In this document: in pieces, positions 8,825-17,017 of the stretch
How the letters are laid out: the number at the start of each line of letters is the position of its first letter
Numbering within the stretch: the first letter of the stretch is position 1
Assembly (NCBI GenBank): GCA_951640165.1
Contig: OX621243.1
Location: 4,340,001-4,404,000, forward strand
Length of the DNA: 64,000 bases
Direction of reading: 5' to 3'
Origin: Pseudoips prasinana
Lineage: Eukaryota > Arthropoda > Insecta > Lepidoptera > Nolidae
Position numbers and translations under genes: made by a program
Notes under the pieces: model-generated
What the model was told of the DNA's origin: nothing
Databases searched by the model: none
The model's input: only the letters and a program-made list of their open reading frames with translations

Positions 8825-8967
8825 CAGTAAGTAGGTGACATTTTTTAATTATTCACAACCCCATCTTCAGGTATAAAAGCTAAGTGTACCGAAGATACAT
8901 CGCATTACAAACGCGGCTTTCAACGCAGAAGTTACTTTCTATCTTCCAACTTGTTCAAGTTCCATTT
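8825..8967 (+). promoter_or_regulatory. Promoter and 5' UTR of insulin copy 2
   Basis: TATAAAAG at 8872-8879, preceded by AAGTAGGTGACATTTTTTAA and CCATCTTCAGG, and followed by GAAGATACATCGCATTACAA and TTACTTTCTATCTTCCAACT. All are shared with copies 1 and 3. The CRE-type octamer of the other two copies is missing; homology stops about 60 bp upstream of the TATA box, just past GATTAATATAGG. Confidence 0.75.
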
Positions 8968-9231
8968 ATGAAGCTGATACTTGTCTGTGTTATGGCATTC
9001 TTTGCTGTAAGTTGTCTGGCGCAAAACAATGCACATCACTACTGTGGGAGGCGCTTGTCTCTGGCCATAGCGAGGGTGTGCTGGGGATCTGATGAGAACA
9101 CCCAGTTGGAGAAGCGATCTTGGATAGTGCGCAGAGAAAATGCCCGTGCTCTAAGAGTGCGGAAGCGAGGATTGGTGGACGAGTGTTGTTACAAGGCATG
9201 TACGACTGATGAAATGTCTAATTATTGTTAA
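8968..9231 (+). CDS. Bombyxin-type insulin-like preprohormone, copy 2
   Basis: An intronless frame of 87 residues encoding a secreted peptide hormone of the insulin superfamily. Residues 1-18 are a signal peptide (MKLILVCVMAFFAVSCLA). The B chain begins at Q19, with Cys26-Gly27 and Cys38 spaced as in insulins. KR at 49-50 and RKR at 65-67 are the prohormone cleavage sites. The C peptide is only about 14 residues. The A chain (68-87, GLVDECCYKACTTDEMSNYC) has Cys73, Cys74, Cys78 and Cys87. The ATG at 8968 was chosen over 8884 because it begins the signal peptide and matches the other copies; 8884 lies in the 5' UTR. Distinctive change: extra arginines in the C peptide (SWIVRRENARALRV), including an added RR. 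A polyadenylation signal follows. It probably acts through an insulin-like receptor; receptor and tissue are not inferable here. Confidence 0.95.
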   Translation: MKLILVCVMAFFAVSCLAQNNAHHYCGRRLSLAIARVCWGSDENTQLEKRSWIVRRENARALRVRKRGLVDECCYKACTTDEMSNYC

Positions 9232-9306
9232 CGATCTTAAATAGTTTATTAATATAAAGACATGGCTTCTTTATAGGACCAATTGTATTGTAAATGTGTA
9301 CTTATA

Positions 9307-9312
9307 AATAAA
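9307..9312 (+). terminator. Polyadenylation signal of insulin copy 2
   Basis: AATAAA, 76 bp after the stop codon and followed by a T-rich stretch. Copy 3 has one at the same distance. Confidence 0.7.
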
Positions 9313-9399
9313 GCTTTATTTGTAATAATTTTTGTTTTATTCGTATGAATGTTCAAAGATTTTGCCTGCACGTGTGATTGACGTGTTGATTTTGTTACG

Positions 9400-9738
9400 A
9401 AATTATTTGTCATATAGGTGAATTTTCTAGAAAGAAAGTTGAAAATTTGGAAAAATTTAGTGGTATATAAAATCGGAACAGTTTAGTTTTAGTAGGGTCA
9501 GTGGAAAAGTTCAAGTGATAAGTGACAGTAAACAGTGCCAAGTGTTCCCTACGCAGTGTGAAGTGTGCCGCGTACGTCGGGATTTTAACTTTAGCAGTGT
9601 TCGTCACGGGAACTCTGAAGTGACCCACGTGTAGACTCTATCAAAGAGCTACTCGCCGGGACTGTAAGAGCGTGTGTTCCGTGATCTTAGTGGTGAACCA
9701 ACGGTCACTGCTGACGCCAATAAAAGTTCCTGTGCATA
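9400..9738 (+). other. Unassigned segment with core-promoter and polyA-like signals
   Basis: No coding frame is recognised. GTGGTATATAAAATCGG (about 9462) is followed by a GC-richer leader-like stretch (GGAAAAGTTCAAGTGATAAG) and CAATAAAAG at about 9719. TATA box, short transcribed-looking stretch and AATAAA suggest a solo LTR or a retroelement leader, but no TG/CA ends or target duplication could be fixed. Confidence 0.25.
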
Positions 9739-9739
9739 C

Positions 9740-9850
9740 ATTGTGATTGGTAGATGGTGCAGGTTCGAGACCCGCCGGACGATTAAATTTTTGATTTCCC
9801 ATTTTTGAGATTAGATAAGCTTTGCATTGCGAATAATGCTATAAAATTAA
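9740..9850 (+). repeat. tRNA-derived SINE, family G, fragment
   Basis: GTGCAGGTTCGAGACCCGCC (B box) then GACGATTAAAT and CCCATTTTTGAGATTAGA. The same body occurs at 41510 (plus) and 63125-63260 (minus). Confidence 0.55.
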
Positions 9851-9884
9851 AAATTTAATTATATTCTTTACCAAACCCCTGATC

Positions 9885-10022
9885 CCTGTGTTGCGAGGTA
9901 CTTTACAAACATATTAAAGACGGACGGAAGACACAAATTACATCCAGACTCAGAATAACTGTTTATGGGTCACACAAATAGTAGTCCGACGCGGGTTTGG
10001 AACCCGGGCCACTCTGATGGTT
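9885..10022 (-). repeat. Family A SINE, partial
   Basis: CCCTGTGTTGCGAGGTACTTTAC, ACACAAATTACATCCAGACTC and GTCCGACGCGGGTTTGGAACC are the minus-strand family A body and head. The A-box end is replaced by family D sequence. Confidence 0.7.
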
Positions 10023-10355
10023 ACTCTCTATTGAGACTGGCCTCAATAGAGACTAACCATCTGCGTGACACATATTATAGTTCCCACACACAGGCGCACT
10101 TTCTACCCATCACTCTCATAAACCGATAGTACGAATAGCATCTGCGTGCGGTACGATCTGCGTGCCACGGACCTATGGGTGTACCTGAACTCTTTCCGAA
10201 CGGGTCGCTATTCGTACCATCGGTTTATGAGAGTGAATACCGCCAACTCCTAGACTCTAGGCTGAAAAATGACTTTTTGGCCCAACCCGGGATTTGAACC
10301 CAGGGCCTAGTTATCTGCGGTTAAACTCGCTACCGCTAGTCCAACGAGGCAATAT
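10023..10355 (-). repeat. Family D SINE with internal inverted repeat
   Basis: The right part reads CCCGGGATTTGAACCCAGG and CTACCGCTAGTCCAACGAGG, the D-family tRNA-like head on the minus strand. The body holds a long inverted repeat: CACTCTCATAAACCGATAG (about 10101) recurs as its near-complement at about 10217, arms about 29 bp with one mismatch. Confidence 0.65.
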
Positions 10356-10410
10356 TAAAGCGCCAGTCGATAGTAGCAATAAGTAATATTGCGAAATAGA
10401 GTAAAAAAAA

Positions 10411-10652
10411 TACAGCCCAGCTAAAATGCTGCTATTATTCTGGGAACGTTACCAATCCAAGAAAATTTCAAATACAACCTAGCCAAAATGCTGCCAGTAT
10501 TCTGGGAACGTTACCAATACCATAAAATTTAAAATATAACCTAGCCAAAATGCTGCCAGTGTTCTGGGAACGTTACCAATACCAGAAAATTTTAAATACA
10601 GCCAAGCCAAAATGCTGCTAGTATTCTGGGGACGTTACCAGAAAATTTAAAA
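10411..10652 (+). repeat. Tandem array, four 62-bp units
   Basis: Units start at 10411, 10473, 10535 and 10597. Each contains AGCCAAAATGCTGC, TTCTGGGAACGTTACC and AAAATTT. The first three are exactly 62 bp; the last lacks about 6 bp. Each has the palindrome AACGTT. No reading frame runs through the array. Confidence 0.9.
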
Positions 10653-10655
10653 TAC

Positions 10656-11124
10656 GTTTATATATACCTATATAATATAATAATACCTATATATATGTAA
10701 TTAAAACACATAATATTAGTATTTTAACATTATAAAAATACCCTACATTTTATGTAACGTGAGTCATCTAAGTATTTCCTTTATACTTAGATAACTCTGA
10801 TTATATAAAATTTAAAAGGTATTATGCAATAGGTGAGTAAGCAGGAATTCCCATTTTTAACAGGTTAATTTGTAAATTTATGTCTCTTATATAGTATGTA
10901 TGAATATGACACGATAAATTTTTAACTTATTGATCATAAGTTAAAAAAGTATTGTGTCAGTAAACAAAGTTTTATTCTTCGAGAATAGTCATTCTTATAA
11001 ATATAAATTTATCCCATTCTATTCTATGACGCATTTGCGTTTATTTTCCACTTGAATTGCCAATGGATGTGACACACGTGAGTCAGTATAATAAGTAGGT
11101 TTTCTAAATTGCTTTTTACTACTA
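10656..11124. other. AT-rich spacer, nothing recognised
   Basis: Separates the tandem array from the promoter of insulin copy 3. A weak inverted pair (AGTCATCTAAGTATTTCC with its near-complement at about 10783-10800) is the only structure noted. Confidence 0.4.
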
Positions 11125-11181
11125 ACTTCTTTAGACAGTATAGCGTAGGATGTGAACATTTAGCTCATAATTATATATTCA

Positions 11182-11189
11182 TGACGTCA
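11182..11189. promoter_or_regulatory. Palindromic CRE-type site upstream of copy 3
   Basis: TGACGTCA, 70 bp upstream of the TATA box, aligned with the same octamer in copy 1. Flanking homology with copy 1 extends further upstream (to TTTAGACAG at about 11130), so the octamer is kept by common descent. Confidence 0.5.
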
Positions 11190-11219
11190 TATAAGATTAA
11201 TATAGGTGAGTTAACAAGT

Positions 11220-11365
11220 AGGTGACATTTTTTGAATATTCATAACCCTATCTTCAGGTATAAAAGCTTAGAATATCGAAGATACATCGCATTACAAACG
11301 CGTCTTTCAGTGTAGAAGTTACTTTCTATCTTCCTACTTGTTCAAGTTTAATCTTTCAATCAATT
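11220..11365 (+). promoter_or_regulatory. Promoter and 5' UTR of insulin copy 3
   Basis: TATAAAAG at 11259-11266 in the conserved block; transcript start is expected near GAAGATACATCGCATTAC about 20-30 bp downstream. The leader TTACTTTCTATCTTCCTACT is shared by all copies. Confidence 0.75.
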
Positions 11366-11629
11366 ATGAAGCTGGTAATTGTCTGTGTTTTGGCATTCTT
11401 TGCTGTAAGTTGTCTGGCGCAGAACAGTGCACATTATTACTGTGGGAGGCGTTTGTCTATGGCCATGGCGACGGTGTGCTGGGGATCTGATGAGAACAAC
11501 CAGTTGGAGAAGCGATCTTGGATGGCGCCCAGAGAAGATGCTCTTGCTCTAGGAGTGCGGAAACGAGGATTAGTGGACGAGTGCTGTTACAAGGCGTGTA
11601 CTATTGGTGAACTGTCTAGTTATTGTTAA
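11366..11629 (+). CDS. Bombyxin-type insulin-like preprohormone, copy 3
   Basis: An intact intronless frame of 87 residues. Signal peptide 1-18 (MKLVIVCVLAFFAVSCLA); B chain from Q19 with YYCGRRLSMAMATVCW (Cys26, Cys38); KR at 49-50; C peptide SWMAPREDALALGV; RKR at 65-67; A chain 68-87 (GLVDECCYKACTIGELSSYC) with Cys73, 74, 78 and 87. The six cysteines have exact insulin spacing, so the usual two inter-chain and one intra-chain disulphides can form. The C peptide is far shorter than in classical insulins and most bombyxins I know of. It lies about 2.1 kb downstream of copy 2 in the same direction, which suggests tandem duplication. The absence of introns agrees with bombyxin genes of moths. 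Confidence 0.95.
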   Translation: MKLVIVCVLAFFAVSCLAQNSAHYYCGRRLSMAMATVCWGSDENNQLEKRSWMAPREDALALGVRKRGLVDECCYKACTIGELSSYC

Positions 11630-11715
11630 CGATCTTAATAATTCTGTTGAAGTAAAGAACCGGCTACTTCGTTTTGGAACTGATTGTAAATATATACTGT
11701 AAGCGTGTATTTTTA

Positions 11716-11721
11716 AATAAA
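11716..11721 (+). terminator. Polyadenylation signal of insulin copy 3
   Basis: AATAAA 87 bp after the stop, followed by a GT/T-rich stretch. Confidence 0.7.
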
Positions 11722-11829
11722 GTTCTATGAGTACTATTGTTTCTTTTCATAGGTTTAATGGGTAAATAGTTTAATTTTTTAAGGTTTGCGAACCAGTTTG
11801 CTTTTAGTTTTTATGTGAGTTTTTTATAT

Positions 11830-12073
11830 GACGGGCAGGTTGGGGTGTTTGGTGAAATGTTTGCCTTTCACGTTGGTTCGATCCCCAACCAGGACAGATA
11901 TTTGTGTGCATGAATATATCTGTTTGTCCTGAGTCTGGGTGTAATTAACTATATAAGTATGTATTTACAAAAGAAAAGTAGTATATATAGTATATCAGTT
12001 ATCTGGTTTCCATAGCACAAGCTCTGCTCAGTTTGGGACCAGATGGCCGTGTGAGAATAATGTGCCAGGATAG
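11830..12073 (+). repeat. Family B SINE, target of the LTR element
   Basis: Head GACGGGCAGGTTGGGGTG through body CATAGCACAAGCTCTGCTCAG and tail GTGCCAGGATAG. The LTR retrotransposon sits in its tail: the tail resumes after the element (ATAGTTTTATTATTTAAAA from 19974). Confidence 0.85.
12070..12073. repeat. Target site duplication, left (ATAG)
   Basis: ATAG precedes the 5' LTR and follows the 3' LTR at 19974-19977. Joining the flanks recreates a normal SINE tail, which supports this boundary. Confidence 0.75.
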
Positions 12074-12667
12074 TGTAGTAGTACGATACCCCATGCTTAA
12101 AGGATGCAGAAATATCTACCTATGTATTTGAATATGGTAGGTACTGGCAAGTATATAAGCATTATATAGGACCTCAAGTAAATGAATGCACTCCAAGTTT
12201 CTCACAATAATCAGCCATAGGATGTAGGCAAAAAAATAATATTTATCGTTTTGGGTTTAGCTAAGAATTTTAAATTCAAGAGCCCATAAAACTCTAGTCG
12301 ATAAGTGACACAACAAAAAAATCATCGAGGTATTAGAAATTTGGTGACCACTTGAGACATCATGTGCAAGTGTCTCGACCCTACACAATATTTATTGGTT
12401 TCTATCGAAAGACTAAAAAAAAAAGAGAATTGGTTTGGAAAGGGAAGTAACACGTTTATTTTTATGCATAGTAGGAATATTTCGTTAGTCTTAGAACTGT
12501 CGCGCGTCGGTTACAATCGGGATTGTTATATTCTAACATATCGCAATAATTTTATAAGTTTTAAATTTGAGTAAGTGTGTATTAGTGTTAGAGTCAGTGT
12601 TTGCTTATTAAATATTTTAACTAAATTAATTAAATTCAGTGAATGTAGCCGGTTTCCTGAAATTAAA

Positions 12668-12727
12668 AGCTAAGTACACTAGGCAGAACACTGTTTACTA
12701 TTACATATGTTATTTCCATTAAACACT

Positions 12728-12758
<31 letters not shown>

Positions 12759-12975
12759 TACTGGGCAAAACACTGTAAACATTTCATTTCAACTAGATAT
12801 ACTAAGTTCACTAGGCAAAACTTTGTTTACTATTTCATATTTTATTTGCATTAAATACTAAGTACTATATATATATATATTACTGGGCAAGACATTGTTT
12901 ACTATTGTCTCAGATGTTATTCCTATTAAATACTAAGTACCTATATGTAACTTTGGCAAAATACTGTTAATAACT
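12668..12975 (+). repeat. Degenerate tandem repeat in the 5' LTR
   Basis: Three to four units of about 100-120 bp, each with ACTAAGTACTATATAT...TTACTGGGCAA, CACTGTTTACTATT and a TTATTTCCATTAAA-like block. The 3' LTR holds the same array (17612-17919) with a longer AT tract. Confidence 0.7.
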
Positions 12976-13224
12976 TAACAGTTGTTTCAACTTTTATTGC
13001 ACTAAACATTACTTGTTAGATGCTAATTTATTACTATTGCATTGTTGATGTTGCCCAGACAAATAGCTATCGATAATAATCAAATTATTATTATTTTATT
13101 GTGTTTGAGATAGGTTCTCAGTCACACTTTGGGTTATATCCGATCATTATTTCTAATTTTCATGGCTAGAACTGACGATTAAGAATCTAGACATTACAAT
13201 GTTTACCCGACTGTGAGAACCTAA

Positions 13225-13452
13225 GGTGAAGGTTAACTAGATCAATTGGTTCAAATCCAATTAAATACTGATCTAAATGATTTATCCGTTATATATTAAT
13301 GGAGATTTTATATGCGCATTGACGTAACGGTATTCAAGATATAGAGATAACTGGTTCAAATCCAGTTAAATATTTATATAAGTGGTTTATCCGTTATTTA
13401 TTAATGAATGTTTACAAGATATAAAAATAACTGGTACAAATCCTGGAAAGCC
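13225..13452 (+). repeat. Second tandem repeat in the 5' LTR
   Basis: Units AACTGGTTCAAATCCAGTTAA followed by TGGTTTATCCGTTATTTATT, about two and a half copies (13230, 13345, 13430). Each unit includes a small palindrome, AACTGG...CCAGTT. The matching array in the 3' LTR is about 18176-18403. Confidence 0.65.
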
Positions 13453-15029
13453 TTGTCTAAAATTCTTTATATATTATCTATTAAGGACATTATTATGTAC
13501 AGAACGACGACGTCGATATATACTGATGGTTGACTTTTACTTTGACGACATTTACATGACCATATACACATAAGTAGAGTGCTGGCAGTTAGTAAATATA
13601 AAACATAAAGTAGAATGAATATATATACAATTGTATGTACGGGGAGATGTGATTTTGGAATACCTATAATGTGACGCAATCTGCGTAAGTGTGCGTAAAC
13701 TTTATCTATTTCCCGATGAATACGATACAAAGAGGGCGGTTTTTACGGCACACACATACTAACACTAATGAGACATCTATCTCGGATGGTTCGGATCAAG
13801 ATGATCGAACACGCCAATTGAATCAAGCTACCATTATATACTATAGTGTCGACAGCGTGTAATCCCTGTATGTGTAGACTGTCTAAACAAGCGGGCATGC
13901 GATAAGTCATGTGTGGGAGATATCTGTTTGCCCAACGCGGGTCACGTACATGTGAATAAAGGGCATAGATCCCTTCGCAGACAGACTCTCTCATGCAACG
14001 CGGGACGTGCTAGAAGCAAGCCTACCGTTACAGCATTTTGAGCTCACGTCTGTGATCGACACATATTATAAATCTCCGAAACATACCCTATACTCAAACT
14101 ATTCTGGCTATAGATTACTTAGATCTAGCAACTATCCGAGTATTCTCATATTCACACAAACGCACAAGTACGCATACACGCATGTTACAACTTAAATTGT
14201 CGAGAATGTTGGATTTAAGCTACAGTAACATTCCTCTCAGTTAACGTAAATAACTGCGCAACCTTAAAGTAATCGCCGCTAGCGTAAAAGTAACAAAAGC
14301 TCGTATAACTGAATTACTGAGTTAATTCACAATCACATGAGTGGGATTTTACAATCAACAGTATCCGAATATACATATATATATAAGTCAACTATTTCTG
14401 ACACACTCTTGATGACACATGACCTTGACAATGACCCTGAGACTATGAAATAAATAAAATAACTGATATTAATAATTCTAGGAAATCATGGTTAACTCAT
14501 CATAACTCATGAGACTAATAGCATTGATAATATTTCTTTACAAATTATTACGAGCTATGTTAAGATTAAGTAGACAGTAGTTTTGCATTTTCCGCTTCAT
14601 CCTACAGGACTCGTGTGAAAACCATTTTCCGGCATATACACGCGGTAGCTGAAATCCGGGGTAAGTTGTAGAAAATAGCCCATATATTATTTTATTTTCA
14701 CGAATCATTACTGAAATTTGGAGCCGTATACTGTGTTTAACTACAATTCCAATTAGGATGTTTATTTACAGCAATTTTCTTCTAAACAGCATTAATTAAC
14801 TTTATAGGAATCAAGGTATGAATATAGGATGTAATAGCATATTATGTTAATTTATTCTAGACGATCACGCGCCTTATAAAACTACATATAGACGATCACG
14901 CCCAACTAAAACTCAACTAAAAATTATTAATTAAATAAAACCTCACACTAGTATATCAGCAGAGGTTAGGTAAGAGTACAGACTTCACGACAGTCATCCG
15001 ACAGGGGGGGGGGGGGGGGTTATTACATC

Positions 15030-15053
15030 TGATGCCCGTGACCCAGGATCTCG
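15030..15053 (+). promoter_or_regulatory. Primer-binding-site-like sequence
   Basis: TGATGCCCGTGACCCAGGAT begins 2 nt after the 5' LTR. It resembles the complement of a eukaryotic tRNA-His 3' end (TGGTGCCGTGACCAGGATTC) with one substitution and extra C residues. The position is exactly right; the tRNA assignment is from memory of tRNA sequences and tentative. Confidence 0.45.
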
Positions 15054-15182
15054 TTTGTAAAAGGCATTGAAATAATTCAATGACGCGAGATAAAAGAACT
15101 TAGTTAGATCTTGAAATCAGTACGAAAGTAACTTTATTTTATAATATTCATATTTCTATATAGAGCAATAAAAAAAAAATAA

Positions 15183-15325
15183 AACACAACGTAGGTAATA
15201 CTCGTAATTATTATACATCACAATATTTCTACACAACGTAGGTAATACTCGTAATAATTACATATCATAATAATTTTACACAACGTAGGTAATACTCATA
15301 ATAATTATACATGATTAATGATTAT
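15183..15325 (+). repeat. Tandem repeat in the LTR-element interior
   Basis: Three units starting at 15183, 15231 and 15278, each ACACAACGTAGGTAATACTC followed by AT-rich sequence; a fourth partial start is at 15364. Confidence 0.85.
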
Positions 15326-15487
15326 ATTCATTAAATTTTCTGGATTCAGTTAGATGGAATTGAAACACAACGTATGTGGTTAAACAAAGGATAATGGTTC
15401 TGTGTTTTGGTATGGAAATTGGGCTTTTTTCTGCAACTATTTCTGAGAATGCAACATATGTTAAAATTCAAATTATCTTTATTATAA

Positions 15488-15745
15488 TGTTCGACCGACC
15501 GAATTTCTGCCACGGCGGATAGTCTCAATGGATACTAGCCAATTAAACAGGACATATAGTGTGTATGCAAACACAGGGGCACTTTCTATTCCATCACTCT
15601 CAAGATCTTATGGGACAACTAGCGACACGACCGCAAAGAGGTCAGGTACAAGACCGACGGGTGTGCTTTCCGAGGCACGGAGGTGTAACACCACCAACTT
15701 CCGGACTTCGGGCTGACACTGAGAAGTTTCTTTTTACGGAAAAAT
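15488..15745 (-). repeat. Family D SINE inside the LTR element
   Basis: CGACCGAATTTCTGCCACGG, AGTGTGTATGCAAACACAGG, GGGCACTTTCTATTCCATCA and GAGAAGTTTCTTTTTACGG match D copies at 45828 and 51243. The tRNA-like head (right end) is missing. Confidence 0.75.
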
Positions 15746-15797
15746 CTCATCTTTATTATATTATTGATTTCGTTGATTTGTTAGAACTGATGTGAGG

Positions 15798-15885
15798 CAT
15801 AGATATAAAATTTTATATCGAAATCGATTTAGAGTGTATGCGTCCCTAGCGGTCAACAAAGAAGTTATGAAACACTGGGAATAAT
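15798..15885 (+). other. Possible coding relic in the LTR-element interior
   Basis: One frame reads RYKILYRNRFRVYASLAVNK before a TAA at about 15883. The composition looks protein-like but is too short to assign. It could be the last remnant of an ancestral gene of the element, or chance. Confidence 0.2.
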
Positions 15886-15984
15886 AACTTAAACTTATTA
15901 CTAAGTCCTACTTTAATAGATAGTAAAATAAATAAAACAATTAGTCTGATAAAAACGCAGGGGTTAGTTCATTAGTATATAAGT

Positions 15985-16440
15985 AATTGACGGGCCGGTT
16001 AGCGTGGTTGATAAATGATTGGTTTTCATTCCACAGGTCCTGGGTTCGATTCCCACATAGGACAGGTATTTGTGTGTATGAAATGTTTGCTTGGCACGGG
16101 TTAGTTTATTAGTAAATAAGCAATTGACGAGCCAGTTTATATGGTTGATAAATGTTTGCTTTCTTGCCGCAGGTTGTGGGTTCGATTCCCACCCAGGACA
16201 TAAACTTGTGTGTATGAAATGTTTGTTTGTCCTGAGCCTGGGTGTAATTATATACATATATAATTATGAGATCTTTGGGGGAGGCCTTTGTCCAGCAGTG
16301 GACGTCTTTTGGCTGATACGATGATGATGAATTAGGTGCTTACAAAATAAAAGTATATGTAGTATATCAGTAATCTGGTATTCATAATATAAGCTATGCT
16401 TAGTTTGGGATCATATGGCCTCGTGTGAATAATGTGTATA
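15985..16440 (+). repeat. Compound SINE: two B-family heads with an F-family insert
   Basis: Two tRNA-like heads lie in tandem (B boxes near 16040 and 16172, each followed by CAGG/CCAGGACA). The body is then broken at about 16262-16335 by an F-family piece (GGGGGAGGCCTTTGTCCAGC), after which the B-family tail resumes (TATGTAGTATATCAGTAATC). Confidence 0.7.
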
Positions 16441-16485
16441 ATTCATTTTTTTTAAATGATGTAACTTAGGTTGAGAAACCGATAA

Positions 16486-16631
16486 AACATTGAGAGGATT
16501 AATGATAGTCTGGGAGGGGAGATCAGTCTACAAAACGTAAATTCAATTAGTCAAGTAGACCAAAGCATGATAGATTTAAGTTATGTTAATCCGAATGAGA
16601 ATATGCAGGAACAATACTTGTCATTCAAATA
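16486..16631 (+). other. Possible gag or other coding relic
   Basis: An open frame of about 48 codons includes INDSLGGEISLQNVNSISQ and MIDLSYVNPNENMQEQYL, with protein-like composition in an otherwise stop-rich interior. It runs into a family A SINE on its 3' side. I do not recognise the protein. Confidence 0.25.
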
Positions 16632-16633
16632 TG

Positions 16634-16815
16634 ATTGCACGTGTGGCGCAGTGGTTAAGACAGTCACCTCGTCAATTGGTGTCCCGGGTTCGCTTCCCGC
16701 GCCGGAGAACTATTTGTGTGTTCCATAAATAGGTGTTCTAAGTCTGGATGCAATTTGTGTCCGACTATTACTTGTTTGTAAAGCACTTCGCGACACAGAA
16801 ATTAGATTTCCTAGC
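16634..16815 (+). repeat. Family A SINE inside the LTR element
   Basis: GATTGCACGTGTGGCGCAGT head, GGGTTCGCTTCCCGCGCCGG B box, GTCTGGATGCAATTTGTGTC body and CCTAGCGCGGG end. Confidence 0.85.
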
Positions 16816-17004
16816 GCGGGAGTAGTTTTTTTAAATAATATAAAAAAGTTTTACTACTGGTGTTATTAAACAATAGAATCGCTTTTGCCTAGAATAAATA
16901 TTTATATTACAGGATGAATTGACAAAATAATTCCCTATTTTAATTACGTCCTAAATAAGTACAGTTTGTCTGCAAACAAAACTTTAAAACGTTTCGTTTG
17001 TGAC

Positions 17005-17017
17005 AAAGGGAGGGGGA
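17005..17017 (+). promoter_or_regulatory. Polypurine tract
   Basis: AAAGGGAGGGGGA, 13 purines directly abutting the TG of the 3' LTR, the standard site for plus-strand priming. Confidence 0.85.

Larger units (their letters stand above)
12074..15027 (+). repeat. 5' LTR, 2954 bp
   Basis: Begins TGTAGTAGTACGATACC and ends in a 16-G run plus TTATTACA. It holds the (AT)n tract near 12739 and two tandem-repeat zones. Frames of 60-87 codons (12362, 13382, 13467, 13743, 14007) occur identically in both LTRs, have no recognisable domain and differ in strand, so I treat them as chance frames. Confidence 0.85.

Noticed and set aside
8884..8967. Upstream ATG extending insulin copy 2 by 28 residues
   Set aside because: It lies in the 5' UTR right after the TATA box, is not shared as a frame by copies 1 and 3, and would bury the signal peptide.
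10411..10652. CRISPR-like array
   Set aside because: The units are contiguous tandem repeats without spacers, in a eukaryotic context.
12362..14195. Short frames repeated in both LTRs as possible genes
   Set aside because: They are repeated only because the LTR is; they are 60-87 codons, on both strands, without domains.
14998..15003. LTR end at GACA, just before the G run
   Set aside because: That end gives no target duplication and leaves the PBS about 25 nt away. Ending at TTATTACA/TTAGTACA gives ATAG on both sides and a PBS 2 nt away.
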